From positions 1-51,934 of the IMG/VR virus record IMGVR_UViG_3300035564_000113: 51,934 nucleotides of DNA. One strand, written 5' to 3'. Below the pieces are notes generated by a model. It did not search any database and was not told the DNA's origin. It saw nothing but the letters and a program-made list of their open reading frames with translations. Source of the DNA: a virus. This document shows positions 33,460 to 41,406 of this stretch, in pieces; the first letter of the stretch is position 1; every line of letters starts with the position of its first letter. The position numbers and the translations under genes are program-made.

Positions 33460-34656
33460 ATGGCCAACTTGACAAACATCAATAGTTACTTTCTTACCCG
33501 TCGGTCGCAATTTGAGCAGAACATATTTGCAAGGTTTTGGACAACCGATCCCAATGCTGGGCTTATTGAGCAAAAGCCCTTCGAGCTGGAAATGGGCCTG
33601 ACGCCGACCGTAGTGACGGCGACGCACGATCTGCCGACGAGCTACCTGCCGCTGACGCAGACGGCGCTGGCGCTGTCCAACGGCACGGGCAACACGGCGT
33701 GCAACCCTGGCGTCGTCACGATTGGCGGCGGCTACATCACGCGCAACTTCAACCTGACGGTGAATGCGTTCCAGACGGAAGTGTTCTGCCTGACGGATCT
33801 GCAATTCAAGTTCCAGTGGGAGCAACAGGCGCGGTTCCGCGAGAAGGGGCTCGGCGACTACGTGACGCAGTTCCAAGGTGACTGGGGCCGCGTCAACAAC
33901 ATCGGCCAGCTCAACACAAAGATCAGCACCACGGGGGCCGGCGTCTTCACGCAGGCGACCAGTGCGTTGTTCGATTTCAGCGCGCTCGCCGGCTCACTGC
34001 CCACGGTGGCACTCGACTGGGCGATGCTCGGCCAACTCTACGACCGGCTCAATCAAATCGGCGCGCAGCAAAACGCGGTTGGCATGAGCGACGGTACGCC
34101 GGTGTACGCGCTGAACGTCGGTCCCGGACTCAAGCGGTTGCTCTACCAAGGCAGTTCGACGGCGGCCAGCCTTGTCCGCACGTCGGTTGACTTCATGGAC
34201 ATGGGCAAGGAGTACAGCCGGAACTTCCTGGCGCGGGGCATCGACACGGCGATCAACGGCTTCCTTCCGAACGTCGATCTGTGCCAAGTGCGCTACGATT
34301 CGCAGTTGAATCCGCTGTACCCGTATGTGAACAACCCGGTGACGGTCGGCACAGGCGCGGCGCCCAACCCCAACTACCGCACGGTGGCGAACGGCGGGTT
34401 GGCGGTTTACGAGGCGTTCACGGTCATGGCGCGCGGGGTGTACTCGAAGCGCCCGCGGCCGGTCGGACCGTTGCAGGCTGGGCTGGAGGCGTTCAATCCG
34501 GTGACGTACAGCGGCGAGGTGCGCTGGATCAACAACCCGGACATGAGCACCAATGCGCTGGGCAACTTCGGTTTCTACCGGCTGGACATCCAGCAGGCGG
34601 CCATGCCGGAGTTTCCGGAGCTGGGTTTCGCCGGGATCACCATCGCGGTCGATTGA
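33460..34656 (+). CDS. Probable major capsid protein
   Basis: 398 residues, normal for an HK97-fold capsid protein. The segment LQFKFQWEQQARFREKGLGD then YVTQFQGDWGRVNN resembles the spine-helix to P-loop region of podovirus capsid proteins. The rest is a mixed alpha/beta fold with a beta-rich C terminus containing RWINNPD at 355-361. It has its own control region and a strong terminator, as expected of the most expressed virion gene. After about codon 45 the gene uses mostly G/C-ending codons, unlike its neighbours. No other gene is a better capsid candidate, but it lies 20 kb from the scaffold-like gene. Confidence 0.78.
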   Translation: MANLTNINSYFLTRRSQFEQNIFARFWTTDPNAGLIEQKPFELEMGLTPTVVTATHDLPTSYLPLTQTALALSNGTGNTACNPGVVTIGGGYITRNFNLTVNAFQTEVFCLTDLQFKFQWEQQARFREKGLGDYVTQFQGDWGRVNNIGQLNTKISTTGAGVFTQATSALFDFSALAGSLPTVALDWAMLGQLYDRLNQIGAQQNAVGMSDGTPVYALNVGPGLKRLLYQGSSTAASLVRTSVDFMDMGKEYSRNFLARGIDTAINGFLPNVDLCQVRYDSQLNPLYPYVNNPVTVGTGAAPNPNYRTVANGGLAVYEAFTVMARGVYSKRPRPVGPLQAGLEAFNPVTYSGEVRWINNPDMSTNALGNFGFYRLDIQQAAMPEFPELGFAGITIAVD

Positions 34657-34691
34657 TTCGACCGGGTTTCGGAGATATGAGTAACGGGCTG

Positions 34692-34732
34692 GGGGCCGGC
34701 GCAGGGATACGCCGGCCCCTCCCCCATTCTTT
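34692..34732 (+). terminator. Intrinsic terminator after the capsid gene
   Basis: GGGGCCGGCG (34692-34701) pairs perfectly with CGCCGGCCCC (34710-34719) around an 8-base loop, followed by a pyrimidine tail TCCCCCATTCTTT. Position 35 bases after the capsid stop fits a terminator that limits read-through and stabilises the capsid mRNA. The tail is less T-rich than the ideal, so termination may be partial and allow tailspike expression. Confidence 0.8.
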
Positions 34733-34771
34733 GCCATCACATTGTAGCTTCCAATTTTCAGATACATTGCC

Positions 34772-37270
34772 ATGAAACGCCTCTACTCGCTTTTCTTCAC
34801 ATTCGCCATGTTGGCGAATATCAACACCGCCCAGGTTGTGCCAAAGGAGAATGTGCAGCACGTTTTGGGAACAGGTAATTATGTTGGATCGAATGCCGGT
34901 GCGCTGCTCTTTACAACACCGAATGGCGGCGGGGCTGCTTTTAATTCTGTTAATACGATTGTCGCTCTTCGCTCATTGTCGATCACCGGAATGGCCAATG
35001 GCGCGCAAGGTGGCGTAGCTGGATACTATGCCGTTGGCGATGGAGGCGGAGGGCCGACGCGGGTGCTTGTCACCGGGCAGCCTGCGGGCACGTACACTGA
35101 TAATGGAGGTAGCGTCATCGTGCCGACTGGCGGTAATGGTTCTGCGGCGTGGTTGTGGCAGTATACTGGGGCAATAAATGCGCGTTGGTTCGGAGCCTAT
35201 GGCGACGGAACGCACGATGACACCGCTGCAATTCAGGCAGCGATCAACGCAACTGGCACAGCGGATTATTCGGTTGGAACAGGGGCGATGACTACCGTTC
35301 GCGGTCTTGAGGTATACGTTCCGCGCGGCACATATCTAATCACGACGCTCAACCTAAAGCGTGGAATCGTGATCCGTGGCGAATCCATGAACAGTACGGT
35401 TTTCATTCATGCGTCGGCAACGGGAAATGCGTTCAGTTTTACCAACGTAGCCGAATACGTTTCCAGCGTGCAGGACGAGGTTCACTTGCGGGACTTTTCT
35501 ATGTATCAGTCAACGCACCCCGCGTCGGGGAGCGCGATTGACTGTACCCCAACAACGTCGGCAAGCCGCACGCTGATTGATAACGTGACGATCAGCAATT
35601 TCTTCAATGGAGTGACGTTGAAAGCGCAGATCAACTCAAAGTTGAACAACGTATACATCAACGCTTATTACGGATACGGTTTTCACTTGGAGGGCACGCT
35701 TTCGTCTTTTAGGAATTGTTATGCCACGCAAGGGGTAAACAATGGCAATGCGTTCGAGTTTGAGGGTTGCGTCTACTGTAGCGCATACACGTGTTCTGCG
35801 GACGCATCTGGCGGCGCTTCGTTTCTGTTGTCGAATTGCCTTTCGACGAATCTTTATGGGTGCGCTGGAGAGGCGAACGTCTATGGCGTGAAGGTGTTTC
35901 AGTCTTACGGGTGCATCGTTGATGGATTCTTCCTTAATGTCGGTTCCACCACGATCAACTACTTGAATCTAGTGTCGGCGTACCAATGCGAATTTCGCAA
36001 TCTTTCGTATCAGGGGTTGGCTCCCGGTTACGGGAGTGGATGGGCGGTGGCTGGCGCGGATTCTCCGGTCAACGTGCAGAACTCCGTTTCGTTTGGGCAT
36101 GTGTCGGGTTCCACGGCGTTTGCGACTGGCTGGGTTCAGTCTCCGAGCGCATTTGCGAACATCTTGCTACCCGATAGCATGACCGAAAGCAAATCCAGCA
36201 CTCGCTCCATGGGTCCGGGATTGGTCGCTTTCCCGTATAACTGCAACGCGGCAGGAATCCCGCCGGCCACTACGGGCGTTTCGCTGGGGTACAATTATTC
36301 TGGCGGAGACGCAGAGGCGAACATCATTTGGGGAACGGGCTATTCGGGCTCCCCCTTGCAGTTTGCCGAATGGAGTGGAACGGCATTGACCGAGCGAGCG
36401 CGAATCGTAAACGGGAACCTTCTTTTTGGAACCACTTCGGCTACGGGACTGACAGGTGTTGGAGGCGTTAAAATCGCGTCAACCACGGCAGCGTCTTCCA
36501 GCACGGTAGGATCTCTCTTGGTTGGGAATGGAACGGCGGCGACTAACGTAGGAATTGGCGGCGGAAGTATCAACGCCGGAGCCGGTATCACGTCTTCTAC
36601 GGTCGGGTTTTCAGCCACGGCTACCGGGACCGGACTTGGGCTACACGGCGGCGGGGCGATCACCGGGGCATCTGGAGCAATCACGCTGACGGGATCGGGG
36701 ACAAACCAGAACGTCACTCTAACTCCGAGCGGGGTTGGGTACACGTTGCTGAACGGAAACGTCGGAATCGGGTCTGCGGTTCCACCGAACGCATTGTCAG
36801 TAGGAACGCCGAATGGCGCATACGGGAAGGTTGGAATCAAGCAAAGTGGAACCGCTACCTATACCGGCCTTTGGGTCGAATCATCTGATGTAAATTCCAA
36901 TACGATTACGGTTGGGCACAGCGGAACTTATGGTTCGGTCAGCACAACCTATGGTACCGGAGTCGGCGGAGGGCCGACGTACTTGGTGCTGGAAGAGTTT
37001 GGCGGTGATGTTGAAATCGGAGGCGCAGGCAACACGCTAAAGATAAAGGCCGGAAGCAATTGCCTTGCTGGCACCGTTGTTCTTACGACCGGATCAGGCA
37101 CGATCACAAGCACGGCCATTGACGCCAACACCGTGATTTTTCTTACACTCAGGACGGCAAACGGCGCGGCATCCGCTCCGCTGGTAACGCTTGGAACCGG
37201 CAGTGCGACAGTGACCGGGCTTGCAACGGATTCAGGCACATATAACTGGATTGGTTTCAAGGCATACTAA
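34772..37270 (+). CDS. Tailspike with pectate-lyase-type beta-helix
   Basis: 832 residues. Residues 1-20 (MKRLYSLFFTFAMLANINTA) look like a Sec signal peptide, unusual for a virion protein. FGAYGDGTHDDTAAIQAAIN (140-159) is the start of the pectate-lyase superfamily beta-helix, followed by rungs to about residue 400. The C-terminal half is Gly/Ser/Thr-rich and fibre-like (NVGIGSAVPPNALSVGTPNG). The likely role is to bind or cut a host surface polysaccharide. No catalytic residues can be fixed by eye. It lies between the capsid gene and the lysis cassette. Confidence 0.8.
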   Translation: MKRLYSLFFTFAMLANINTAQVVPKENVQHVLGTGNYVGSNAGALLFTTPNGGGAAFNSVNTIVALRSLSITGMANGAQGGVAGYYAVGDGGGGPTRVLVTGQPAGTYTDNGGSVIVPTGGNGSAAWLWQYTGAINARWFGAYGDGTHDDTAAIQAAINATGTADYSVGTGAMTTVRGLEVYVPRGTYLITTLNLKRGIVIRGESMNSTVFIHASATGNAFSFTNVAEYVSSVQDEVHLRDFSMYQSTHPASGSAIDCTPTTSASRTLIDNVTISNFFNGVTLKAQINSKLNNVYINAYYGYGFHLEGTLSSFRNCYATQGVNNGNAFEFEGCVYCSAYTCSADASGGASFLLSNCLSTNLYGCAGEANVYGVKVFQSYGCIVDGFFLNVGSTTINYLNLVSAYQCEFRNLSYQGLAPGYGSGWAVAGADSPVNVQNSVSFGHVSGSTAFATGWVQSPSAFANILLPDSMTESKSSTRSMGPGLVAFPYNCNAAGIPPATTGVSLGYNYSGGDAEANIIWGTGYSGSPLQFAEWSGTALTERARIVNGNLLFGTTSATGLTGVGGVKIASTTAASSSTVGSLLVGNGTAATNVGIGGGSINAGAGITSSTVGFSATATGTGLGLHGGGAITGASGAITLTGSGTNQNVTLTPSGVGYTLLNGNVGIGSAVPPNALSVGTPNGAYGKVGIKQSGTATYTGLWVESSDVNSNTITVGHSGTYGSVSTTYGTGVGGGPTYLVLEEFGGDVEIGGAGNTLKIKAGSNCLAGTVVLTTGSGTITSTAIDANTVIFLTLRTANGAASAPLVTLGTGSATVTGLATDSGTYNWIGFKAY

Positions 37271-37321
37271 TCCAATGATCCTCCCCACCTTATTAGCTTC
37301 CGCCGCCCGTCACTACTTGCC

Positions 37322-37693
37322 ATGACCTACTTTTACTGGTTTCTCGGTCTGTTCGCGGTTGGTCTTGCAGCGGTGATCTATGTCTTCCGTGGAACGTGGA
37401 ACAGCATCGCCAACGAGATGGCTGACCACGCGAAGACCTATGCCATCGCTTACACGGTTGGAGGCGCGCTCATCTTCATCGCCGCTGGCACTCAGTTTGA
37501 GCAAAGCTACTACGCCTTAGACGGGAAAATGCAGGACTCAATGCCATGGGCTCCCTACGTCGTTTTCTTCTGGAAGCCAGTCGCAGCCGGACTTACTACT
37601 CTCGTGGCCTTCCTTAACCGCTCGATTGAGCGTGCTCAAGAGGTTCGCCGCAACGCTCCTACTCCCGATAATCAACCCGCTAAAGTACCATGA
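37322..37693 (+). CDS. Holin-like membrane protein
   Basis: 123 residues with three hydrophobic segments: about 4-22 (FYWFLGLFAVGLAAVIYVF), 43-58 (AYTVGGALIFIAAGT), and 80-97 (PYVVFFWKPVAAGLTTLV), then a charged tail (ERAQEVRRNAPTPD). This is the build of class I holins, which open the inner membrane at lysis. First gene of a four-gene cassette with a lipoprotein, lipase and coiled-coil protein. No sequence family is recognised; the call rests on topology and neighbours. Confidence 0.6.
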   Translation: MTYFYWFLGLFAVGLAAVIYVFRGTWNSIANEMADHAKTYAIAYTVGGALIFIAAGTQFEQSYYALDGKMQDSMPWAPYVVFFWKPVAAGLTTLVAFLNRSIERAQEVRRNAPTPDNQPAKVP

Positions 37694-38037
37694 AAATCCG
37701 CCTCATCATCGCAGTAATCGCGCTGGCCCTGCTTTCGGGCTGCGCTACGTCAACGCAGAAGAATGCCGGTGCCTTCCTCGCCAAAGTCGCCAGCATGAAC
37801 ATCACGGCGGCTGACGTTAGCCAGTCCACGACCGGGCCGTTCTACAACCATAGCGAGTCTATCAGCGGGCTTCACCACCAACCGGGCTCGTTCTCGATTG
37901 AGAATCTGAAAGCCGAGTTTGGCATCCCGCTGTGGGGCGTCAAGTGGTCGTTCTCGGCCTCAGCTATCTCGGGCGAGACACCGCAGGCCGTCGCCGCCGT
38001 CGCTACCGCCGCCGTCAAAGAGCCAACCACCAAATGA
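37690..38037 (+). CDS. Lipoprotein of the lysis cassette
   Basis: 115 residues. MKIRLIIAVIALALLSGCAT is a signal peptide with lipobox LSGC, so Cys18 would be lipidated and the protein anchored at the outer membrane. The mature part is Ala/Ser/Thr-rich with a beta-like middle. It is longer than a typical Rz1-type outer spanin and is less Pro-rich, but its place in the lysis region makes a spanin-like role possible. ATGA overlaps with both neighbours. Confidence 0.75.
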   Translation: MKIRLIIAVIALALLSGCATSTQKNAGAFLAKVASMNITAADVSQSTTGPFYNHSESISGLHHQPGSFSIENLKAEFGIPLWGVKWSFSASAISGETPQAVAAVATAAVKEPTTK

Positions 38038-38741
38038 TCGACCCGCTAGTAGGCATCAGGCTCGTGCAGGAAGCCTACGCCACGGCCTTTTTGGCTACTG
38101 GCGTGATACCTGACCTGTCTCGCTACGGTTTGGCCGCACAGGGCACCATTTACGGGCCGGAAGGCGACTTCTCGGTTCCGTATGGCTTCCTGCTGGAAGT
38201 GATGGCCAACGGCGATCAGGTGATAGTGCTTCGCGGCACGAACTCGATTTGGGAATGGCTGGAAGATGGCCAGATTCACATGCACACGAACCCTTGGGGG
38301 CCGGGGCTGGTGCATGGCGGGTTCTCAGACATCTGTGGGGCGCTTGGGATAGGTCAGCAGCGCACGCCAATCATCGACGCCATCACGAACCTCTCGCGGC
38401 TGACCATCGTGGGGCATAGTTTGGGCGCTGCGGTTGGCCGGCAGCTCTGCGCCAAGCTGGGCCACGTCGGCGCGATCTACACTTGGGGGGAGCCGCGTTC
38501 CTGCAATGGCGATGCCGCTGGCTACGCGCTCAACTGCGCCACCGTCTCGCGCCGTGCCCGCAACCCACGCGATCTTGTTCCGAAAGTGCCGGTGTTCGAC
38601 CCTTGCCGCCTCTTCGATGGCTACCGCCACGCTGGCGACCCCATCCTGCTTGCCGCAGTAGGTTCAGACCCCATTGACGCCCACTCTGTAACGACGTACA
38701 TTAGCCTCGAATGCCCTTCACCATGCCCGACGAAGACCTAA
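38034..38741 (+). CDS. Class 3 lipase-like alpha/beta hydrolase
   Basis: 235 residues from the ATG at 38034 (ATGA overlap). LTIVGHSLGAAVGRQLCAKL gives the nucleophile elbow GHSLG with Ser129. VLRGTN (65-70) is the oxyanion strand. RNPRDLVPKVP gives Asp180 and DAHSVTTY gives His217, completing the Lipase_3 triad order. IYTWGEPRSCNGD is the family's 'GxPRxGN'-like turn. It would cleave ester bonds in acyl lipids. No signal peptide is seen, so holin release is the likely route. It stands where an endolysin is expected. Confidence 0.85.
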   Translation: MIDPLVGIRLVQEAYATAFLATGVIPDLSRYGLAAQGTIYGPEGDFSVPYGFLLEVMANGDQVIVLRGTNSIWEWLEDGQIHMHTNPWGPGLVHGGFSDICGALGIGQQRTPIIDAITNLSRLTIVGHSLGAAVGRQLCAKLGHVGAIYTWGEPRSCNGDAAGYALNCATVSRRARNPRDLVPKVPVFDPCRLFDGYRHAGDPILLAAVGSDPIDAHSVTTYISLECPSPCPTKT

Positions 38742-39079
38742 ACCGCCTGCGTACCGTTCTCGAAGAAGCCGGCAAGTTCTCCGACACGATCAGCAAAATC
38801 CTCAACGCGGCCCGCGTGCTTGGCGCTATCGTGGTGGTCTGCGTTGGCGGCTGCATTACCTCGATTCTGTGGGTGAACGCGAAAGCCGCTTCCATCGACA
38901 AGCTCGAAGCGTGGACCGCCCAAGCCGACCTTGACCGCAAGGAGATGATCAAAGAGTGGACCATGTGGCGCAGCGACATCGAAAAAGTCTTGGCCAAACT
39001 CTCCACGAATCAGGAGATGGTTATCCGACTACAGGGGCAACAGGCCGATCTCATCGCGCGCCATCTGGATAAACCGTAG
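38711..39079 (+). CDS. Membrane-anchored coiled-coil protein (spanin- or holin-accessory-like)
   Basis: 122 residues; the Met at residue 5 (38723) is an alternative start. After about 35 residues a hydrophobic segment (VLGAIVVVCVGGCITSILWV) is followed by a charged coiled coil (AASIDKLEAWTAQADLDRKE to the end). One membrane pass plus a long periplasm-facing helix fits an inner-membrane spanin, which would pair with the lipoprotein. It overlaps the lipase by 31 bases and is the last gene of the rightward operon. Confidence 0.6.
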   Translation: MPFTMPDEDLNRLRTVLEEAGKFSDTISKILNAARVLGAIVVVCVGGCITSILWVNAKAASIDKLEAWTAQADLDRKEMIKEWTMWRSDIEKVLAKLSTNQEMVIRLQGQQADLIARHLDKP

Positions 39080-39412
39080 TTGCTGCGGTTGCTGCTAAAT
39101 CGCGGCGGCGTGTTTGCGGTCGCTGATAACTATTTCTTATCATCGACAGGATTGCTCAATGAGTGGTTAGGTTGGTCAGGGGATTGCGGCGCAGAGGCAG
39201 TGAGAGGCGCGTCGGTCATCTTAGGTGTTCGGCACTAGCGTTTTCTCCAATCATAAACGATGTTGTTTATCGCTCGGTCTATAGCTCTCCACTGTTTATT
39301 CGCGCGAGTAGCACATTTCGATTTTGCCGAACCAGACGCCCGAGCCAACGGCGCGGAAACGTCCGTCCGGCTGGCCTTAGTGGTGAGTGTCGCGCCGTGG
39401 CTCATCTTAGGT
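39080..39412. other. Intergenic region between convergent operons
   Basis: About 330 bases between the ends of the lysis and early operons. It holds hairpin CGCTGATAA/TTATCATCG (39121-39145, one mismatch) and ATAAAC/GTTTAT (39253-39270), plus a direct repeat TCATCTTAGGT near 39217 and 39402. None has a clean U-tract. Open frames here are short and not protein-like. No tRNA is seen. Confidence 0.5.
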
Positions 39413-39727
39413 TTAGGCTTGCCTGAGTGTTTCGTTTATGTTCACGCGAATTGGCGATTTCTTCCCCACTCCGCAGGTGGCTAGTGCGGCATCGGCTCGC
39501 ACGAGCATTTCTATGAGGCGCTGGATTTTCAGCGCGTCGGATGCTTGCCACGCAATGAGGTTGGAATACCCATCTCGGAGCCGGGCTATTTCCGCCATGC
39601 GTTTTTGCGCGAGGTCATGCCAGTACTTTCCGTGCTCGGAAGGAGACAAAAATCGCCTAACCAAGCGTCCAGAGCCAACGGCACTGACGTGCCGTTGGGC
39701 GGTAGTCTTCTTTCTTTTCGTTGACAT
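39413..39727 (-). CDS. Unknown protein, last gene of the leftward early operon, 104 aa
   Basis: The ATG at 39727 follows GAGGACAATTCT, a recognisable Shine-Dalgarno. Starts MSTKRKKTTAQRHVSAVGSG, basic N terminus, then a helical region (QKRMAEIARLRDGYSNLIAW) and a Cys-containing tail. It resembles small phage helical regulators, but no family is assigned. Its 5-prime part carries a plus-strand hairpin (39675-39698). Confidence 0.6.
   Translation of the reverse strand: MSTKRKKTTAQRHVSAVGSGRLVRRFLSPSEHGKYWHDLAQKRMAEIARLRDGYSNLIAWQASDALKIQRLIEMLVRADAALATCGVGKKSPIRVNINETLRQA
39675..39718 (+). terminator. Possible late-operon terminator inside an antisense gene
   Basis: CCAACGGCAC (39675-39684) pairs perfectly with GTGCCGTTGG (39689-39698) over a TGAC loop, followed on the plus strand by a pyrimidine-rich run GTCTTCTTTCTTTTCG. 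It could end transcripts coming from the lysis genes about 600 bases upstream. It lies within the coding sequence of the minus-strand gene at 39413-39727, so coding constraint alone may explain part of the pairing. Confidence 0.45.
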
Positions 39728-39737
39728 AGAATTGTCC

Positions 39738-39965
39738 TCAGTGCCGCGGCTCATACGCGGCGTTCGATTTGTCCACGAGCCGTAGGAGTTCGTCGCGGCA
39801 GTACAGAAGATTGGCGGTATCTCCGAGGGTCTGGTGATACCGATTAAGCCAAGTCTCTGCGAGGTATTCGAGTTCCCGGTGCAGCGCCGAAATCGAACCA
39901 GTCGCCACAGCGCAATTCGCACGCTGGGCCTCGGGGGCGGATACAGAGTCAGGGAGAGTGCTCAT
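39738..39965 (-). CDS. Small unknown protein, 75 aa
   Basis: The ATG at 39965 overlaps the previous stop (ATGA). Starts MSTLPDSVSAPEAQRANCAV. The helical middle (ALHRELEYLAETWLNRYHQT) suggests a coiled-coil dimer. No known motif. Confidence 0.6.
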   Translation of the reverse strand: MSTLPDSVSAPEAQRANCAVATGSISALHRELEYLAETWLNRYHQTLGDTANLLYCRDELLRLVDKSNAAYEPRH

Positions 39966-40201
39966 GGCTGGTCTTTCAAGTTCGACGTGAAGGCGGACGC
40001 TGGCACCCACACGACGATGCCCACGTAATCAGCGGCTTTCCCGGCCATCACGCTGCGGGCGAGTTGCGAGGCTACTTCGGGTTCGGTCGAAAATGTGACT
40101 TCCGCGTGGGTTTTCTTTTGTTCCATTGCCACGAAAGAGCCGTCGAGTCGTTGATGTTTTAGGCCGTTTCCGGCGCGTTGCAGTAGTTCAATGAGTCTCA
40201 T
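39962..40201 (-). CDS. Small unknown protein, 79 aa
   Basis: Starts MRLIELLQRAGNGLKHQRLD. Mixed alpha/beta, ending in a hydrophobic strand (YVGIVVWVPASAF). ATGA overlaps with both neighbours. No family recognised; no membrane segment long enough for a full pass. Confidence 0.58.
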   Translation of the reverse strand: MRLIELLQRAGNGLKHQRLDGSFVAMEQKKTHAEVTFSTEPEVASQLARSVMAGKAADYVGIVVWVPASAFTSNLKDQP

Positions 40202-40449
40202 GGTTTTCTTTCGATGAATTTGCCTTTCTTGGCTCGGAGCTGGTGGATGACCCAGCGTTCGTCAACACTCAGGATCACCTTCTCGTACCCCATCCTTCTG
40301 AGGATGGTGTAGACGTAGGTTTCGGCGACGCGCAACTCAGCGGCGATGTCCTTGACTTCGCGTGACTCTGCGATGCCGCGCACGCAGGCGTTTTTTAGCG
40401 CGTCGGTTTCTGCGGGTGTGCGCTTGTGCTGGCCGGGGCGGATTTTCAT
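40198..40449 (-). CDS. Helix-turn-helix DNA-binding protein, 83 aa
   Basis: The ATG at 40449 is separated from the previous stop by TCCC (TAATCCCATG). Starts MKIRPGQHKRTPAETDALKN. VKDIAAELRVAETYVYTILR is a helix-turn-helix of the resolvase/LuxR-like simple type. Its C terminus is basic (RAKKGKFIERK). Probably a small regulator of late transcription or of the early operon itself. Confidence 0.7.
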   Translation of the reverse strand: MKIRPGQHKRTPAETDALKNACVRGIAESREVKDIAAELRVAETYVYTILRRMGYEKVILSVDERWVIHQLRAKKGKFIERKP

Positions 40450-40453
40450 GGGA

Positions 40454-40894
40454 TTAATAGTCGCCATCTTGCCAGTTGAGTTTGGCATCTTTCCATTGCG
40501 CGGCTCCTCCAAGTGAGTTGAAAAGCGCACGAGCTTTTGCCGCAAGTTTGATTGCCTTGTTTCGTTTTAGCTTATCGGCCTTACAGTCTTTCTCATATCG
40601 AGCCGTGACTTCTTCCCGATAGCCCTTGCAATGGCCAAACTGACGGTTCCAATCGTCCGTTGTCAGTTTCTTCATGGCCTCAACTCGGAAAGCGTCGTTG
40701 CCAATTTCCGCTTCGCTTTTCACGCCACGAATTGGAGCCATTCCAGCAATGATCTTTTCGAGGCCAACGATAGCGGTTACTGCGCTCTGCCCCTCGGGAA
40801 TTTCTACGGTCAAGTCATAGCGCACATTCTCGTAGTTGCCGAGGTTGTAGAGACGCCCGACGGTGATTCTGCTGATGCGTGCTTGTTTTTTCAT
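40454..40894 (-). CDS. Unknown phage protein, 146 aa
   Basis: The ATG at 40894 overlaps the upstream stop (ATGA). The N-terminal part ISRITVGRLYNLGNYENVRY then DLTVEIPEGQSA resembles the NLGNYE-type domain seen in many phage early proteins of unknown function. The middle and C terminus are charged helices (TARYEKDCKADKLKRNKAIK). It lies near recombination genes. Confidence 0.65.
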   Translation of the reverse strand: MKKQARISRITVGRLYNLGNYENVRYDLTVEIPEGQSAVTAIVGLEKIIAGMAPIRGVKSEAEIGNDAFRVEAMKKLTTDDWNRQFGHCKGYREEVTARYEKDCKADKLKRNKAIKLAAKARALFNSLGGAAQWKDAKLNWQDGDY

Positions 40895-41406
40895 GTGATT
40901 GCAGTGGTTGTTGGTTGAAATCTTCGGGAGCGTAGTTCGTCCCACGCTTCGCGGTCGAATACCGGGTCCGATGACATATCAATCGGCGATGCTTCGTGGT
41001 AGTCTTCGATCCACGCTTGGCGCTCTTTCTTCCAACTGAATCCATCGTCGTTCACGCAGATTGCGTCTGCCTCGGGCTCGGTTGCCTGCCGCAAAGCGGA
41101 TAAGATACAGGCAGGACAGTTATGCGCCACAATACGAAGGGTGTCTATTTTACGCTCGATCTCTTTTGGAATGCCTTCGCCAGAATCTCCAAGGGTGAAC
41201 GCTTCATATCCGGGTCTGTCGCCGTACTTGATCGCGGCGATTAGGTCAGCCATCGGAGCCTGCTTGTCGCCGACCGCTGCGCACATGCGGCAAACACGAT
41301 TCGGGTTCTTCGTGCAATGAATCTCGTGCTTCGCAATCGCACCGCCCGAGCAGTTCGCCTTCCCGCAGAAGTCGCATTTGTAGCGCCAAGTCTGGTATCG
41401 TTTCAT
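40891..41406 (-). CDS. Zinc-finger-type early protein, 171 aa
   Basis: YKCDFCGKANCSGGAIAKHE followed by IHCTKNPNRVCRMC (residues 9-42) has two Cys-Xaa2-Cys pairs and His residues, a phage zinc finger usually found at the N terminus of early proteins. A second pair appears in NCPACI. The C-terminal half is acidic. Binding of nucleic acid is likely but unproven. The ATG has the ATCCCATG context. Confidence 0.72.
   Translation of the reverse strand: MKRYQTWRYKCDFCGKANCSGGAIAKHEIHCTKNPNRVCRMCAAVGDKQAPMADLIAAIKYGDRPGYEAFTLGDSGEGIPKEIERKIDTLRIVAHNCPACILSALRQATEPEADAICVNDDGFSWKKERQAWIEDYHEASPIDMSSDPVFDREAWDELRSRRFQPTTTAIT

Noticed and set aside
39163-39484. Two short plus-strand frames after the lysis cassette
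   Set aside because: No domain-like pattern, one overlaps the end of a minus-strand gene, and no start signal.
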